A stretch of 64,000 bases of DNA from Ralstonia sp. UBA689 (GTDB lineage: Bacteria; Pseudomonadota; Gammaproteobacteria; Burkholderiales; Burkholderiaceae). The DNA is taken from assembly GCF_002298975.1 (NCBI RefSeq), contig NZ_DBMV01000042.1:1-64000 (forward strand). Direction: 5' to 3'. The notes beneath the pieces are model-generated. The model was not told the origin of the DNA and did no database searches. It worked only from the letters and a program-made list of their open reading frames with translations. The translations under genes were made by a program, and so were the position numbers. Shown here piece after piece: positions 1 through 9,754 of this stretch (position 1 is its first letter; every line of letters begins with the position of its first letter).

Positions 1-337
1 GCTTTAGCCGCTTAACCTGTGCAGGTTTCGCTGGGCCATTACATCTCCCTCGCTGACTGGCGCCTTCGGACCCATCCAAGCCTCGTCGGAATTTGCAGGA
101 TTGCCGCATCAATATGCGGGATTCCTGCAACTGCGGCAACGCCCTTTGGGTCGCAAAGCCTTATCCTGAAAGGACTGGGAGGGTTGTTCAGGACCGACTA
201 TTTACAACATTGAAAACATTGCCCCTCGACCGTGGGGAGCGTCCGCTTCTCGCCCAATGACACAATCGCCCAAACACCGGACACTGCAGGCTGACGGCAG
301 TCGAACAACGCATTGCAGACCCAGACGGGGGAACCTC
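1..337. other. Left-edge stretch without a recognised gene
   Basis: No reading frame here looks like a real protein. A 64-codon frame at 19-213 has no convincing start signal and no family resemblance. The stretch probably holds the 3' end or downstream region of a gene outside the window plus the leader of the gene starting at 338. I see no tRNA, repeat or clear terminator. Confidence 0.5.
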
Positions 338-1267
338 ATGCAGGGAAGTTGGATTGCAATCTCGGTGGCGCGAGCCCGCGCGCACGCGCTGTACGGCGTG
401 CGGGGCTGGCTGATCACGCTGTTGTGGCTGACGACGCTGCCGGTGTTGGCGATGGTGCTCGGGATGACTGCGGCGTTCATGCTGCGGGTGACGGGCGGCG
501 AATGGGTGCACCCACTGCTGGTGCTGCCGTGGCTGGTCTGCCCGCTGGTGCTGGTGGCGTTGGCGTTCTTGCGCGTGCGCTGGTTTCCGGTGCTCTGGTT
601 CGCGTACTGCCTGTTCCAGTTGCCGATCGCGTTTTACATCGGGTCATTGATCCTGGAGTGGCTGGCGCAAGCATCCAGCCACGCGGCCGGAAAACTGCCG
701 GTCGTGTTGTTGTTTGCGCTACAGGTGCTGACGCCCTTCGTGACGATGGCGTACATCGTGCGCTCGCGCCGCGTGCGGGTCACCTATCGGCACCAGGTTC
801 GTTTTAGCGATCCGGCGGCCGCGCCGGCTGTGTTCGATCGGCCCGATCCGAACGAAACGCCAACCGATGCCACCGACCATGCGCGCGAGCGGGCCGCGTT
901 GCGCCGCGTGGCGCAGGAGCTGAGTTCCGGCGTGCTCGATACGCAAACCTGGATGCAGATCGTGCGCGATTACGCCGATACCACCGATAGCGAGCGCACG
1001 GCTGCCTATGTGCGTGCCCGCATGGCCGAGCTGTGCCCGCCGGCGCATGTTCACCCGCCGTTGCTGCGCACGCTTGCATCCGCTGTGGGTGCGTTGCTGG
1101 TGAGCGTGGTGGCAACGGCGCTTCTGGCGGCGGTGGTGATCGCACTGGCGCGTTGGCTGCCTGGCGCCACCATCGAACGTCTCGCGATCGTGATTGTGCT
1201 GGTGTTGTTGCTCTGCTGGCTGGCCGGCCTTGCTGCCGGCGCACGCTTCCTGCGCCGCGTCGCTTAG
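338..1267 (+). CDS. Multi-pass membrane protein of unknown function
   Basis: The product is 309 residues. Hydrophobic stretches predict about four membrane helices in the first 150 residues and two more in the last 80. Between them is a polar, Arg/Asp/Glu-rich soluble section (roughly residues 150-240). I chose the ATG at 338 because it follows GACGGGGGAA at good spacing; an in-frame ATG at 257 would add 27 low-quality residues. I do not recognise the family. The stop overlaps the end of the convergent outer-membrane efflux gene by 4 bases. Function is not assignable from sequence. Confidence 0.75.
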   Translation: MQGSWIAISVARARAHALYGVRGWLITLLWLTTLPVLAMVLGMTAAFMLRVTGGEWVHPLLVLPWLVCPLVLVALAFLRVRWFPVLWFAYCLFQLPIAFYIGSLILEWLAQASSHAAGKLPVVLLFALQVLTPFVTMAYIVRSRRVRVTYRHQVRFSDPAAAPAVFDRPDPNETPTDATDHARERAALRRVAQELSSGVLDTQTWMQIVRDYADTTDSERTAAYVRARMAELCPPAHVHPPLLRTLASAVGALLVSVVATALLAAVVIALARWLPGATIERLAIVIVLVLLLCWLAGLAAGARFLRRVA

Positions 1268-2721
1268 CGACTGGCGGTCGGCAGCGTGGCGGGTTGGTTC
1301 CCGGGGCGGCTCCAGTCTCCGCCCATGGCTTTGACCAGGAACACGCTGGTCGTCAGTTGCTGCCCCAGGATCTGCACGGCCGTGCGCTGGTTGTTCAACA
1401 GCGACTGCTGCGCGGTGATCACGTCCAGCGAGGTTGCAAGCCCGCCCTCGTAACGCACGCTGGCAATGTCGTAGACCTTGCGGGCGCTGTCCACGGCCGC
1501 GCGTGCTTGGCTTGCGGCGCGGTTCAGCGATTGCAGCCCAGCCAATCCGTCTTCCACTTCCTGCAACGCGCCCAGCACCGTCTGCCGATAGTTGGCGATG
1601 GCGCCCTGGTAGCCCGCGTTGGCAAAGTCCACCCGCGCCCGCGTGCGGCCTGCGTCGAACACTGTCTGAGCGATCTGCGTGCCGAACGACCACAGCAACG
1701 TTGGCGCCGAAAACAGCAGGGCGAAATCGCGGCTTTCCCAGCCGGCGCCACCGCCCAGCAAGACGCTCGGGAAGAAGGCGGCGCGCGCCGCACCGACCTG
1801 TGCGTTGGCAGCGGCCGCGCCGCGCTCGGCGGCGGCCACGTCGGGGCGGCGTTCGATCACGTCGGACGGTAGCGCCACCGGAATCGCGGGCGGCGCGCCG
1901 GTCAGCGGCACAGGGTCGAGATGGAAGGCGGGGGCGGGTGTACCAACCAAGGTGGCCAACGCATGCTCGTACTGCGCGCGTTGCTTGACCAGCAGCTCGG
2001 CCTGCGTGGCGGTGCTGTCGACCAGCGCCTGCTGCTGCGCGAGGTCCAGCCCCGAGGCCACACCGTCCTGATGGCGCGAGCGCACGAAATCGAGCGCCTT
2101 GTGCTGCAGGGCCAGGCCTTCCTGCACAACAGCGATCTCCGCATCGGTCTCGCGCAGGTTGTACCAGGTGGTGGCCACCTGCGCGGCCAGCAGCAGCCGG
2201 AAGTTCTCGAGGTTGGCGGCAGCCTGTTGTTCGCTGGCGCTGGCGTTGGCGACGGTGTTGCGCACGCGGCCGAACAGGTCGGCTTCATAGCTGACGTCGG
2301 CGCGCAGCACGAAGTCGTTCTGCACGGTCGACATGGTCGGGCTGCTGTATGACGAGAGCGGCCGGTCTGCCGACGTGCGCAGGCGCGCATCGTTGCTGCT
2401 GGCGGTGACGGTTGGCAGCAGGCTCGCGCGTGCCACACGCGTGAGTGCCTGCGCCTGCTCCAGGTTGGTCAGCGCGACCTTGAGCGACTGGTTCTCGCGC
2501 AGTGCCTGCTCGACCAGCTTGTCGAGCTGCGGATCATTGAAGCGTTGCCACCAGGGGCCCTTGGGCGCATCGTCCGCGGGTTGCGCGGCGCGCCAGGGTG
2601 CCTCGGCCTGCCAGTGCGCGGGGAGGTCCATGGCGGGGCGTTCATACGTCGGCGCCAGCGAGCAGCCCGCGAGCGCCACGGCCACGGACGCCGCCAGCGC
2701 GGTCGCTTGCAGCCGGCTCAT
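1264..2721 (-). CDS. RND efflux outer-membrane lipoprotein, NodT/OprM type
   Basis: The 485-residue protein is the outer-membrane channel of a tripartite drug or solvent efflux pump. It starts with a lipoprotein signal peptide ending in the lipobox LAGC (residues 16-19), followed by the family-typical N-terminus SLAPTYERPAM. Two long alpha-helical halves with repeated Ala/Gln/Leu heptads match the duplicated OEP domain that forms the periplasmic alpha-barrel. Length fits OprM-family proteins. It is the last gene of the permease-adaptor-channel operon and overlaps the adaptor stop by 4 bases, so translational coupling is likely. Substrate cannot be read from the sequence. Confidence 0.93.
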   Translation of the reverse strand: MSRLQATALAASVAVALAGCSLAPTYERPAMDLPAHWQAEAPWRAAQPADDAPKGPWWQRFNDPQLDKLVEQALRENQSLKVALTNLEQAQALTRVARASLLPTVTASSNDARLRTSADRPLSSYSSPTMSTVQNDFVLRADVSYEADLFGRVRNTVANASASEQQAAANLENFRLLLAAQVATTWYNLRETDAEIAVVQEGLALQHKALDFVRSRHQDGVASGLDLAQQQALVDSTATQAELLVKQRAQYEHALATLVGTPAPAFHLDPVPLTGAPPAIPVALPSDVIERRPDVAAAERGAAAANAQVGAARAAFFPSVLLGGGAGWESRDFALLFSAPTLLWSFGTQIAQTVFDAGRTRARVDFANAGYQGAIANYRQTVLGALQEVEDGLAGLQSLNRAASQARAAVDSARKVYDIASVRYEGGLATSLDVITAQQSLLNNQRTAVQILGQQLTTSVFLVKAMGGDWSRPGNQPATLPTASR

Positions 2722-3992
2722 GACGCGTGCGGCGCGGAAGCCGCCGGAGCCGACGCGGGTGCCACGACCGTGACCGCCTCGCCCTGCGCGATGGAGTCGG
2801 CCGGGTTCAGGATCAGCGCATCGCTGGCGTTCAAGCCGGAGACGACTTCCACCGTGCGGCCGAAGTCCCGGCCGATGGCGACGGGGCGCAGGTCGACATG
2901 GCCGTTCTCGGCCACGGCAACGCGCGGGCCTTCCTTGCGGAAGAGCAACGCGTTGGTCGGCACGATGAAGGCGGCCTGTGCGTCGTCACCCTTCGCTGCC
3001 TTGCCGGCAATGGCCACCTGCACGTACGCACCCGGCATCAGGCGGCCATCTTTGTTGGGCAGTTGCACTTCCACCTGCATGGTGCGCGTGGTCGTATCGA
3101 TGGCGCCGGACGCGCGCGCGATGGTGCCGTGGAAGGTTTGCCCCGGCAGTTCGGCCAGCGTGACGGCCACGTCCTGGCCCACCTTCACCTGCTGCGAATA
3201 CGCTTGCGGCACGTACAGGTAGATGCGCAGCGGATCGGTCTGTGCGAGCGCAAACAGCTCGCGGTTGGCGCCCGCGTTGCCGGCGTTGACCAGCGTGCCG
3301 ACGTCGACATTGCGCTTGGTGACCACGCCTGCAAACGGCGCCACCACGCGGCGGAAGCCTTGCAGCTCCTGCAGGCGGCGCACGTTGGCCTCGGCGGCGG
3401 CCAGGTCCGCCTGGGCCTGGTTGGCGGCACTGGTGCGCTCGTCCAATTCCTGTTGCGAGACGGCGTCTTTCTGGCGCAGGTTCTGCCAGCGCTGCATCGA
3501 CGTTTGTGCCAATGCACGGCGTGCGGCGGCCTGATTGCGCGCAGCCTGGGCCTGGTTCAGTTCCTGATCGACTTCCGGCGTGTCGAGCAGAGCCAGCGCT
3601 TCGCCTTTCTCAACATGCACGCCGATGTCCTTGAACCAGCGCAGCACGTAGCCGTTGGTGCGTGCGTAGATCGGCGACTCCACAAAGCCCTGCAGCGTGC
3701 CGGGCAGCGTCAGTTCGCGGCTGGCGCTGGCGGGTTTGGGCGCGATGGTGTTGACGTAGCGGCTGCTCTGCGCGCTGACCTGCTGCTCCAGCGCGTGCGC
3801 GTTGTAGTGGCGGCTGACCAGTGTGCGCGCGGCGCCCAGCGCCAGCACCACGGCCATGGCGATGACGACCCAGCGGGCACGCCGCATGGCGTGGCCACGG
3901 TCCACCGGCTCAATCGGATCGACCGTCACGACATGATGCGGCGGGCCGTCCGCCATGTGCCCTGAATGGGCACCGGATGTTTGCTCAGACAT
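2718..3992 (-). CDS. RND efflux periplasmic adaptor (membrane fusion protein)
   Basis: The protein has 424 residues. A cytosolic N-terminal tail of about 40 residues leads into one membrane helix (about 41-57), then the usual adaptor layout: a lipoyl half-motif, a coiled-coil hairpin rich in Ala/Gln/Arg, the second lipoyl half, a beta-barrel and a membrane-proximal domain. It bridges the inner-membrane permease and the outer-membrane channel. I chose the ATG at 3992 because AAGGA lies just upstream; a longer frame to 4085 runs deep into the permease gene. The start overlaps the permease stop by 8 bases, as expected for one operon. Confidence 0.92.
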   Translation of the reverse strand: MSEQTSGAHSGHMADGPPHHVVTVDPIEPVDRGHAMRRARWVVIAMAVVLALGAARTLVSRHYNAHALEQQVSAQSSRYVNTIAPKPASASRELTLPGTLQGFVESPIYARTNGYVLRWFKDIGVHVEKGEALALLDTPEVDQELNQAQAARNQAAARRALAQTSMQRWQNLRQKDAVSQQELDERTSAANQAQADLAAAEANVRRLQELQGFRRVVAPFAGVVTKRNVDVGTLVNAGNAGANRELFALAQTDPLRIYLYVPQAYSQQVKVGQDVAVTLAELPGQTFHGTIARASGAIDTTTRTMQVEVQLPNKDGRLMPGAYVQVAIAGKAAKGDDAQAAFIVPTNALLFRKEGPRVAVAENGHVDLRPVAIGRDFGRTVEVVSGLNASDALILNPADSIAQGEAVTVVAPASAPAASAPHAS

Positions 3993-6900
3993 GTCCTTCG
4001 CTTCCCCGTAATGCTGGTCCAGTACCACGCCGGGCGGCGCGCCGCTGCAATCTGTTGTGCACGCTGGCAAACACCACCGGAACAAAGAAAAGAGTCGAAA
4101 CCGTGGCGAACAGCAGACCGCCGATCACCGCACGGCCAAGCGGCGCGTTTTGCTCGGCGCCTTCGCCCAGGCCCAGCGCCATTGGCACCATGCCGATGAT
4201 CATCGCCAGAGCCGTCATCAGCACCGGGCGCAGGCGTGTGGCGCCGGCTTCCAGCGCGGCCTGCACTGGTGCGATGCCCTCAGCCAAGCGCTCACGCGCA
4301 AACGAGATCAGCAGGATCGAGTTGGCTGTCGCAACGCCCATCGTCATGATCGCGCCGGTCAAGGACGGCACCGAAAGCGTGGTCGCCGTCACGAAGAGCA
4401 TCCACGCAATGCCCGCCAGCGCCGCCGGCAGGGCCGTCACGATGATGAGCGGGTCGATCCACGACTGGAAGTTCACGACGATCAGCAGGTACACCAGCAC
4501 GATGGCCATCACCAGCCCCACGCCCAGGCCCACGAACGACGATTCCATGGTCTGCACCTGGCCGCGAATCGTCACCTGCGCGCCGCGCGGCAGCTTGGGA
4601 CGGATGTCATCGACGGCCTTCTGGACTTCCTTGGCGACGGCGCCCAGGTCGCGCCCCTGCACCGAGGCGTACACATCCACCACCGGCGTGATGTTGTAGT
4701 GCGAGACCACCTGCGGTTGCACGCCGGGGCTCACCTGCACCAGGTTGCCCAGCAGTTGCGGACCGCCTGCCTGCGCCGCGCCACCACGTGCGCCAGCCAC
4801 CGGCGTGCGCAGCAACGCGTCGAGCGAATCGACACGGTACTGCGGGCTCGTCACTGCCACTTGGTACACCACGCCGTTGATCGGGTTCAGCCAGAACGTG
4901 GGCGCAGTCTGGAAGCTGGAACTGAGCGACACGAGCAGGTTCTGCGCCACGTCGCGACCTTCCAGGCCGACCTGCTGGATGCGCGTGCGGTCCATGTTCA
5001 GAGCGAGCGTTGGCTGGTCGAAGCGCTGGTGCACGTGCGTATCCACCGCGCCCGGAATCTGTTTGATGCGGTTGGCCAGAATGCCCGCGAGTTGCTTGTT
5101 GGTCGCCACATCCGCGCCCGAGAACTGCACGTCAATCGCGGAAGGCAACCCGAAGTTCAGGATCTGGCTGACGATGTCTGCCGGCTGAAACGCAAATTCC
5201 ACGCCCGGAAAGCGCTTGGGCAGTTCTTCGCGCAGGCGGCGCACGTAATCGGCGCTGGGCTTGCGTTCCCCCTCGCGCAGGGCGATCAGGATTTCGCCGT
5301 CCAGCGTGCCGATCGTGCCGGCGTTGCTGTACGACAGGTTGATGCCAGAGTTCGGCACGCCCAGGTTGTCGAGGATGGTGGAGAGTTCCTTCCTGGGAAT
5401 GATCTCGCGGATGGCGCCTTCCACCTCATCGGCCAGGCGCGCGGTCTCCTCGATGCGCAGGCCGGACGGCGCGCGCATGTGCAGGCGGATCTGCCCGGCA
5501 TCCACATCGGGGAAGAAATCGCGGCCCAGCGCCAGGTAGAGCGCGCACGACGCCACGCAGAAGCCTAGGAACGACAGCGCAAACACGCGGCGGCGCTCCA
5601 GCAGCCCGCCCAGAATGGCCGCGTAGTTGCCGCGCATGTGCTCGAACCGTGTGTTGAACGCCTCGTAGATGCGGCGCATCGGGCCGGGCTTCTTTGCGTC
5701 TTCGGTGTGGCCGGTCATGAGCATCATCACCAGCGTGGGCACCAGCGTGCGCGAGAGCACGTACGACGCCAGCATGGCAAAGATCACCGCTTCGGCCATG
5801 GGCACGAACAGATAGCGTGCCACGCCCGTGAGGAAGAACATCGGCACGAACACGATGCAGATGCATAGCGTGGAGACGAAGGCCGGAACGGCAATCTCTG
5901 CCGCGCCGTCCAGGATGGCCGTCACCGGCTCCTTGCCCTCGTGCAGATGACGCTCGATGTTCTCGATGGTGACGGTGGCGTCATCCACCAGAATCCCCAC
6001 GGCGAGCGCCAGGCCGCCGAGCGTCATCAGGTTGATGGTTTCGCCCAGCAGGTGCAGCGCGATGATCGACGACAGGATCGACAGCGGAATCGACACGGCA
6101 ATGATTGCTGTGCTGCGCCAATTGCCCAAAAACAGCAGGATCATGGCGGCGGTCAGGCACGCGGCGATGATCGCCTCGCGGATCACCCCCTCGATGGCCG
6201 CCTTGACGAACAACGACTGGTCGAACAGCGGCGTGATCTTGATGTCTTGCGGCAGCGCGGCAGCGGCCGTGGGCAGCAGCTTGTAGATGTTGCTGACGAT
6301 GTCCAGCGTCGATGCACCGCCGTTTTTCAGGATCGACAGCAGCACGCCGCGCTGGCCGTCCTGGCGCACCACGTTGGTTTGCGGCGAAAAGCCGTCGCGC
6401 ACGTTGGCCACATCGCCCAGGTAGAGCGTGGCGCCGTTGCTGGTCTTGACCGGAATGGCGTTGAGCGCGGCGATGCTGCCCGGCGTGCCGTTGAGCGTGA
6501 CGCCGTATTCGGTGGCGTCGATCTTTTGCGTGCCGGCCGGCAGGATCAGGTTTTGCGCGCCCACCGCGTTGACGATGTCCACCGGTGTCAGACCCTGCGC
6601 CAGCAGCTTCTGCGTGTCGAGGTCCACCGTGATCTGGCGGCTCTTGCCGCCATATGGAAACGGCACGGCGATGCCCGGCACGGTAATCAGGCGTGGGCGC
6701 AGGAAGTTCAGCGTCGCGTCATTGAGCTCCTGCTCCGACAACGTGTTGCTCGACAGCCCGAGTTGCAGGATCGGGATGCTCGAAGCGGAATACTTGATGA
6801 TCAGCGGCGGTGTCGTCCCCGGCGGCAGTTGCCGCACCTGTGCCTGAGACACCGACACGATCTGTGCCAGTGCCGTCTGGATGTTGGCGTTGGGCTGGAA

Positions 6901-7185
6901 GAAGACCTTGACGATCGAGATGCCGCCCAGCGACTGCGACTCGATGTGCTCGATGTCGTTGACGGTGGTCGTCAGGCTGCGCTCCGTGACGGAGACGATG
7001 CGGTCGGCCATCTCCTTGGCGGGCAGGCCGTTGTAGTTCCAGATGATGCTGACGACCGGAATGTCGATTTCCGGGAAGATGTCCGTTGGCGTACGCATAA
7101 GCGTAAACGGCGTGGCCAGCAGGATCAGCAGCGCCAGGACGATGAAGGTCAGCGGCCTTCGCAGCGCGAGTTGGACAATCCACAT
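3985..7185 (-). CDS. RND multidrug efflux permease (AcrB/MdtB-like)
   Basis: At 1066 residues this is full length for a proton-driven RND exporter of the hydrophobe/amphiphile family. The N-terminus has the standard first helix (residues 9-29) and a PTDIFPEI-type entry to the porter domain. The proton-relay acidic pair is visible as GILVDDATV (Asp401-Asp402) in helix 4. The second half repeats the helix-loop-helix plan and ends with a glycine-rich VPMALGLGEGAEQNAPLG segment. It is the promoter-proximal gene of the three-gene pump operon. No regulator is adjacent; the gap to the divergent PLP enzyme is about 305 bases. Confidence 0.95.
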   Translation of the reverse strand: MWIVQLALRRPLTFIVLALLILLATPFTLMRTPTDIFPEIDIPVVSIIWNYNGLPAKEMADRIVSVTERSLTTTVNDIEHIESQSLGGISIVKVFFQPNANIQTALAQIVSVSQAQVRQLPPGTTPPLIIKYSASSIPILQLGLSSNTLSEQELNDATLNFLRPRLITVPGIAVPFPYGGKSRQITVDLDTQKLLAQGLTPVDIVNAVGAQNLILPAGTQKIDATEYGVTLNGTPGSIAALNAIPVKTSNGATLYLGDVANVRDGFSPQTNVVRQDGQRGVLLSILKNGGASTLDIVSNIYKLLPTAAAALPQDIKITPLFDQSLFVKAAIEGVIREAIIAACLTAAMILLFLGNWRSTAIIAVSIPLSILSSIIALHLLGETINLMTLGGLALAVGILVDDATVTIENIERHLHEGKEPVTAILDGAAEIAVPAFVSTLCICIVFVPMFFLTGVARYLFVPMAEAVIFAMLASYVLSRTLVPTLVMMLMTGHTEDAKKPGPMRRIYEAFNTRFEHMRGNYAAILGGLLERRRVFALSFLGFCVASCALYLALGRDFFPDVDAGQIRLHMRAPSGLRIEETARLADEVEGAIREIIPRKELSTILDNLGVPNSGINLSYSNAGTIGTLDGEILIALREGERKPSADYVRRLREELPKRFPGVEFAFQPADIVSQILNFGLPSAIDVQFSGADVATNKQLAGILANRIKQIPGAVDTHVHQRFDQPTLALNMDRTRIQQVGLEGRDVAQNLLVSLSSSFQTAPTFWLNPINGVVYQVAVTSPQYRVDSLDALLRTPVAGARGGAAQAGGPQLLGNLVQVSPGVQPQVVSHYNITPVVDVYASVQGRDLGAVAKEVQKAVDDIRPKLPRGAQVTIRGQVQTMESSFVGLGVGLVMAIVLVYLLIVVNFQSWIDPLIIVTALPAALAGIAWMLFVTATTLSVPSLTGAIMTMGVATANSILLISFARERLAEGIAPVQAALEAGATRLRPVLMTALAMIIGMVPMALGLGEGAEQNAPLGRAVIGGLLFATVSTLFFVPVVFASVHNRLQRRAARRGTGPALRGSEGHV

Positions 7186-7490
7186 GGAGGCGTTTCAGAA
7201 CCGCGAAGCGTTGACGGGGGCGAAGACCGCTCGAACGGCGGCGACCAGCCATTCTATCGCCGGGGGGGGGCGATCAGAATGTTCCTATGATCAGGCTTTA
7301 TTACATTGCATAACGGCGGTTGCCGGGGCAACTGAAGAGTGGCGTCCGGCAAGGAGCGCCACGGCCAGTATGACCGGGCTTTGAGCGCGATGCTCGCCAT
7401 TACGCGCCGCCTTGCCGCAAGCGCGCCCCAAATCGCGCGATAATGCCAAGCTTTCCCGCATTTCCTGCACTCCTTCACGCCCCGCCCGCC
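7186..7490. other. Divergent intergenic region, efflux operon / PLP-enzyme gene
   Basis: These 305 bases must carry the promoter of the leftward efflux operon and that of the rightward PLP-enzyme gene. A run of G (about 7261-7270) and a short inverted repeat GTTGCC-GG-GGCAAC at 7319-7332 are visible. I could not pick a convincing promoter. A longer PLP-enzyme reading would start at 7443. Confidence 0.5.
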
Positions 7491-8726
7491 ATGACTGGAC
7501 TCACCACCGCCCTCCTGCACGCCGACCGCGAAGCCGGCGTCGAGCACTACGCCGTCCATAAGCCGCTGCATACCTCCACCACCTACGGCTACGGCGATAC
7601 GCGCGAGCTGATCGAGGTGTTCCAGGGCAAGCCCGGCTACACCTATGCGCGCCAAGGCAACCCGACCACCGCTGCGCTCGAAGCCAAGATCACGATGATG
7701 GAAGACGGCCTGGCGACTTCGTGTTTTGCCACGGGCATGGCCGGCATCATGGCGGTGTTTTCGACGATGTTGCGCGCGGGTGATCACGTGGTCTCCAGTG
7801 CCTTCCTGTTCGGCAACACCAACAGCGTGTTCGAGACGTTGCGCAACCTGGGCGTGGAAGTGACGTTCGTCGATGCCACGTCTGCCCAGGCGGTGGCCGA
7901 TGCGGTGCAGCCGAACACGCGCCTCGTCTTTGTGGAAACCATCGCCAACCCGCGCACGCAGGTGGCAGACCTCAAGGGCATCGGCGCCCTTTGCAAGGCG
8001 CGTGGCCTGCTGTACGTGGTCGACAGCACGATGACCTCGCCATGGCTGTTCCGCGGGCGCGATGCGCAGGCGAGCCTGGTGGTGCATTCGTTGTCCAAGT
8101 ACATCGGCGGGCACGGTAACGCGCTGGGCGGTGCGGTGGTGGATACCGGCCTGTTCGACTGGACGACGTATCCGAACATCTACCCGGCATACCGCAAGGC
8201 CAAGCCGGAAATGCAGGGCATTCTGCAGATCCGCAAGAAGGGCCTGCGCGACCAGGGCGCGACCTTGATTGCCGACGCCGCGCATCGCATTGCCGTGGGT
8301 GCCGAAACGATGGCCCTGCGCATCGACCGCACCTGCAGCAACGCGCTGGCGCTGGCCCGCACGCTGGCCGCGCACCCCAAGGTGGCACGCGTGTACTACC
8401 CCGGCCTCCCGGAGCATCCCGAGCACGCCCGTGCCACCGAGCTGTTCCGCCATTACGGTGGCCTGCTGAGCTTCGAACTGGTAGACGGAGCGGATTACGT
8501 CGACATGCTCAACCGCCTGCGCTACGCCGTGCGCGCCACCCACCTGGGCGACACGCGCACGCTGGTGATTCCAGTCGCGCCGACCATCTATTGGGAAATG
8601 GGCGCCGAGCGCCGCGCCTCCATGGGCATTGCCGATTCGCTGGTGCGTGTGTCGGTCGGCATTGAGGATGAAGCTGATCTGCTGGCGGACTTTACGCAGG
8701 CGCTGGACGCTATTGCCGTCGCCTGA
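7491..8726 (+). CDS. PLP-dependent Cys/Met metabolism enzyme (cystathionine gamma-synthase family)
   Basis: The 411-residue product belongs to the fold-type I trans-sulfuration family (cystathionine gamma-synthase, cystathionine lyases, O-acetylhomoserine sulfhydrylase, methionine gamma-lyase). Signature elements are TYARQGNPTT near residue 52, the cofactor aspartate in YVVDSTMTSP, and the PLP lysine in VVHSLSKYIGGHGN (about Lys203). The reaction within the family cannot be decided from sequence. An alternative ATG at 7443 adds 16 residues (MPSFPAFPALLHAPPA) that look non-conserved; neither start has a strong ribosome-binding site. The gene stands alone and converges on the cytochrome oxidase operon with a 3-base gap. 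Confidence 0.88.
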   Translation: MTGLTTALLHADREAGVEHYAVHKPLHTSTTYGYGDTRELIEVFQGKPGYTYARQGNPTTAALEAKITMMEDGLATSCFATGMAGIMAVFSTMLRAGDHVVSSAFLFGNTNSVFETLRNLGVEVTFVDATSAQAVADAVQPNTRLVFVETIANPRTQVADLKGIGALCKARGLLYVVDSTMTSPWLFRGRDAQASLVVHSLSKYIGGHGNALGGAVVDTGLFDWTTYPNIYPAYRKAKPEMQGILQIRKKGLRDQGATLIADAAHRIAVGAETMALRIDRTCSNALALARTLAAHPKVARVYYPGLPEHPEHARATELFRHYGGLLSFELVDGADYVDMLNRLRYAVRATHLGDTRTLVIPVAPTIYWEMGAERRASMGIADSLVRVSVGIEDEADLLADFTQALDAIAVA

Positions 8727-8729
8727 CGG

Positions 8730-9053
8730 TCAGCGGAAGAACAGCTCACGCATGCCGAAGGTGTGATTGGCTTCCGCCGCCATCAGCACCATCAGCACCA
8801 GCAAGACCAGGGGCGGCATCAGGATGGCGTATACCAGCGCCAGCCGCTCCCACATCATGTGCATGAACACTGATACGATCAGGCCTGCCTTGGCGATCAT
8901 CAGCACGATGATCAGCGTCCAGCGCATCAGGCCCTGCACCCGGAAGTAGTCCACCAGATACGACAGCGTGCTGAGCACGAACAGCAGGCCCCAGATCTTC
9001 AGATAGATGCCGATGGGGTGTTGTTGTCCATGCGTGGATTCGGTCTGGTCCAT
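8730..9053 (-). CDS. Cytochrome c oxidase subunit IV-like protein (CyoD/CtaF type)
   Basis: This 107-residue protein has three predicted membrane helices (roughly residues 20-37, 46-65 and 74-92), as in the small subunit IV of bacterial heme-copper oxidases. A conserved-looking VSVFMHMMWE loop sits after helix 2. It is the last gene of the oxidase operon, starting just after the subunit III stop. It is thought to stabilise the subunit I-III core. Longer in-frame readings run through the subunit III gene and are artefacts. Confidence 0.85.
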   Translation of the reverse strand: MDQTESTHGQQHPIGIYLKIWGLLFVLSTLSYLVDYFRVQGLMRWTLIIVLMIAKAGLIVSVFMHMMWERLALVYAILMPPLVLLVLMVLMAAEANHTFGMRELFFR

Positions 9054-9061
9054 GGCATGCC

Positions 9062-9754
9062 TCACCACAAGTAGAACAACGCAAAGATGAACACCCAGAC
9101 GAGATCGACGAAGTGCCAGTACAGGCCCGCGATCTCGACGATCTGGAAGTTGCCGTGTTCGGTAAAGCCCGGCTGCAGGATCTTGCGCGCGATCAGCAGC
9201 AGGTAGATCACGCCGCACGTCACGTGAAAGCCGTGGAAGCCCGTGATCATGAAGAAGCACGCGCCAAACTGCGCCGCGCCCAGCGGGTTGCCCCACGGGC
9301 GCACGCCTTCGAACACGATCAGCTTGGTCCACTCAAACGCCTGCAAGGAGACGAAGGTCGCGCCCAGCAGTGCGGTAGCCAGCATGAGTGTGGCGGCGCG
9401 TTTGGCGTTGCGCCGGTAGCCGAAGTTGACGGCCATCGCCATGGTGCCGCTGCTGCTGATGAGCACGAAGGTCATGATGGCGATCAGCAGCAACGGCACA
9501 TCAACGCCGCCGATCTTCATGCCGAACACCTCGGCGGTGTTGGGCCAGGGCGCCGTGGTGGACATGCGCACCGTCATGTAGCCGATCAGGAAGCTGCTGA
9601 AGATGAAGGTGTCCGACAGCAGGAAGATCCACATCATGGCCTTGCCCCACGGCACCTGGAAGGCTTCGCGGTCGGCCGACCAGTCGTTGACGATGCCGTG
9701 CCAGCCTTGGGGTAGGGCTTCGGTGGAGTCAGTGGGCAAGGTGGGCGTGCTCAT
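9062..9754 (-). CDS. Cytochrome c oxidase subunit III
   Basis: The product is 230 residues with about five to six membrane helices. It carries subunit III hallmarks: WIFLLSDTFIFSSFLIGY early, FEWTKLI in the middle, and the C-terminal ITGFHGFHV then GLYWHFVDLVWVFIF that contribute to the subunit III lipid/heme-copper interface. Subunit III supports proton uptake and stability of the oxidase. The start ATG at 9754 overlaps the stop of the preceding subunit-III-like gene by 4 bases. An in-frame extension to 10669 is a shadow of neighbouring genes. Confidence 0.93.
   Translation of the reverse strand: MSTPTLPTDSTEALPQGWHGIVNDWSADREAFQVPWGKAMMWIFLLSDTFIFSSFLIGYMTVRMSTTAPWPNTAEVFGMKIGGVDVPLLLIAIMTFVLISSSGTMAMAVNFGYRRNAKRAATLMLATALLGATFVSLQAFEWTKLIVFEGVRPWGNPLGAAQFGACFFMITGFHGFHVTCGVIYLLLIARKILQPGFTEHGNFQIVEIAGLYWHFVDLVWVFIFALFYLW

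Noticed and set aside
719..1693. Long leftward frame of 324 codons at the left end
   Set aside because: It overlaps two better genes on both strands; its Arg/Gly/His-rich composition is typical of antisense frames in high-GC coding DNA.
5941..7290. 449-codon rightward frame opposite the RND permease
   Set aside because: It mirrors the permease codons; the product is dominated by Gln, Arg, Asp and His with no domain.
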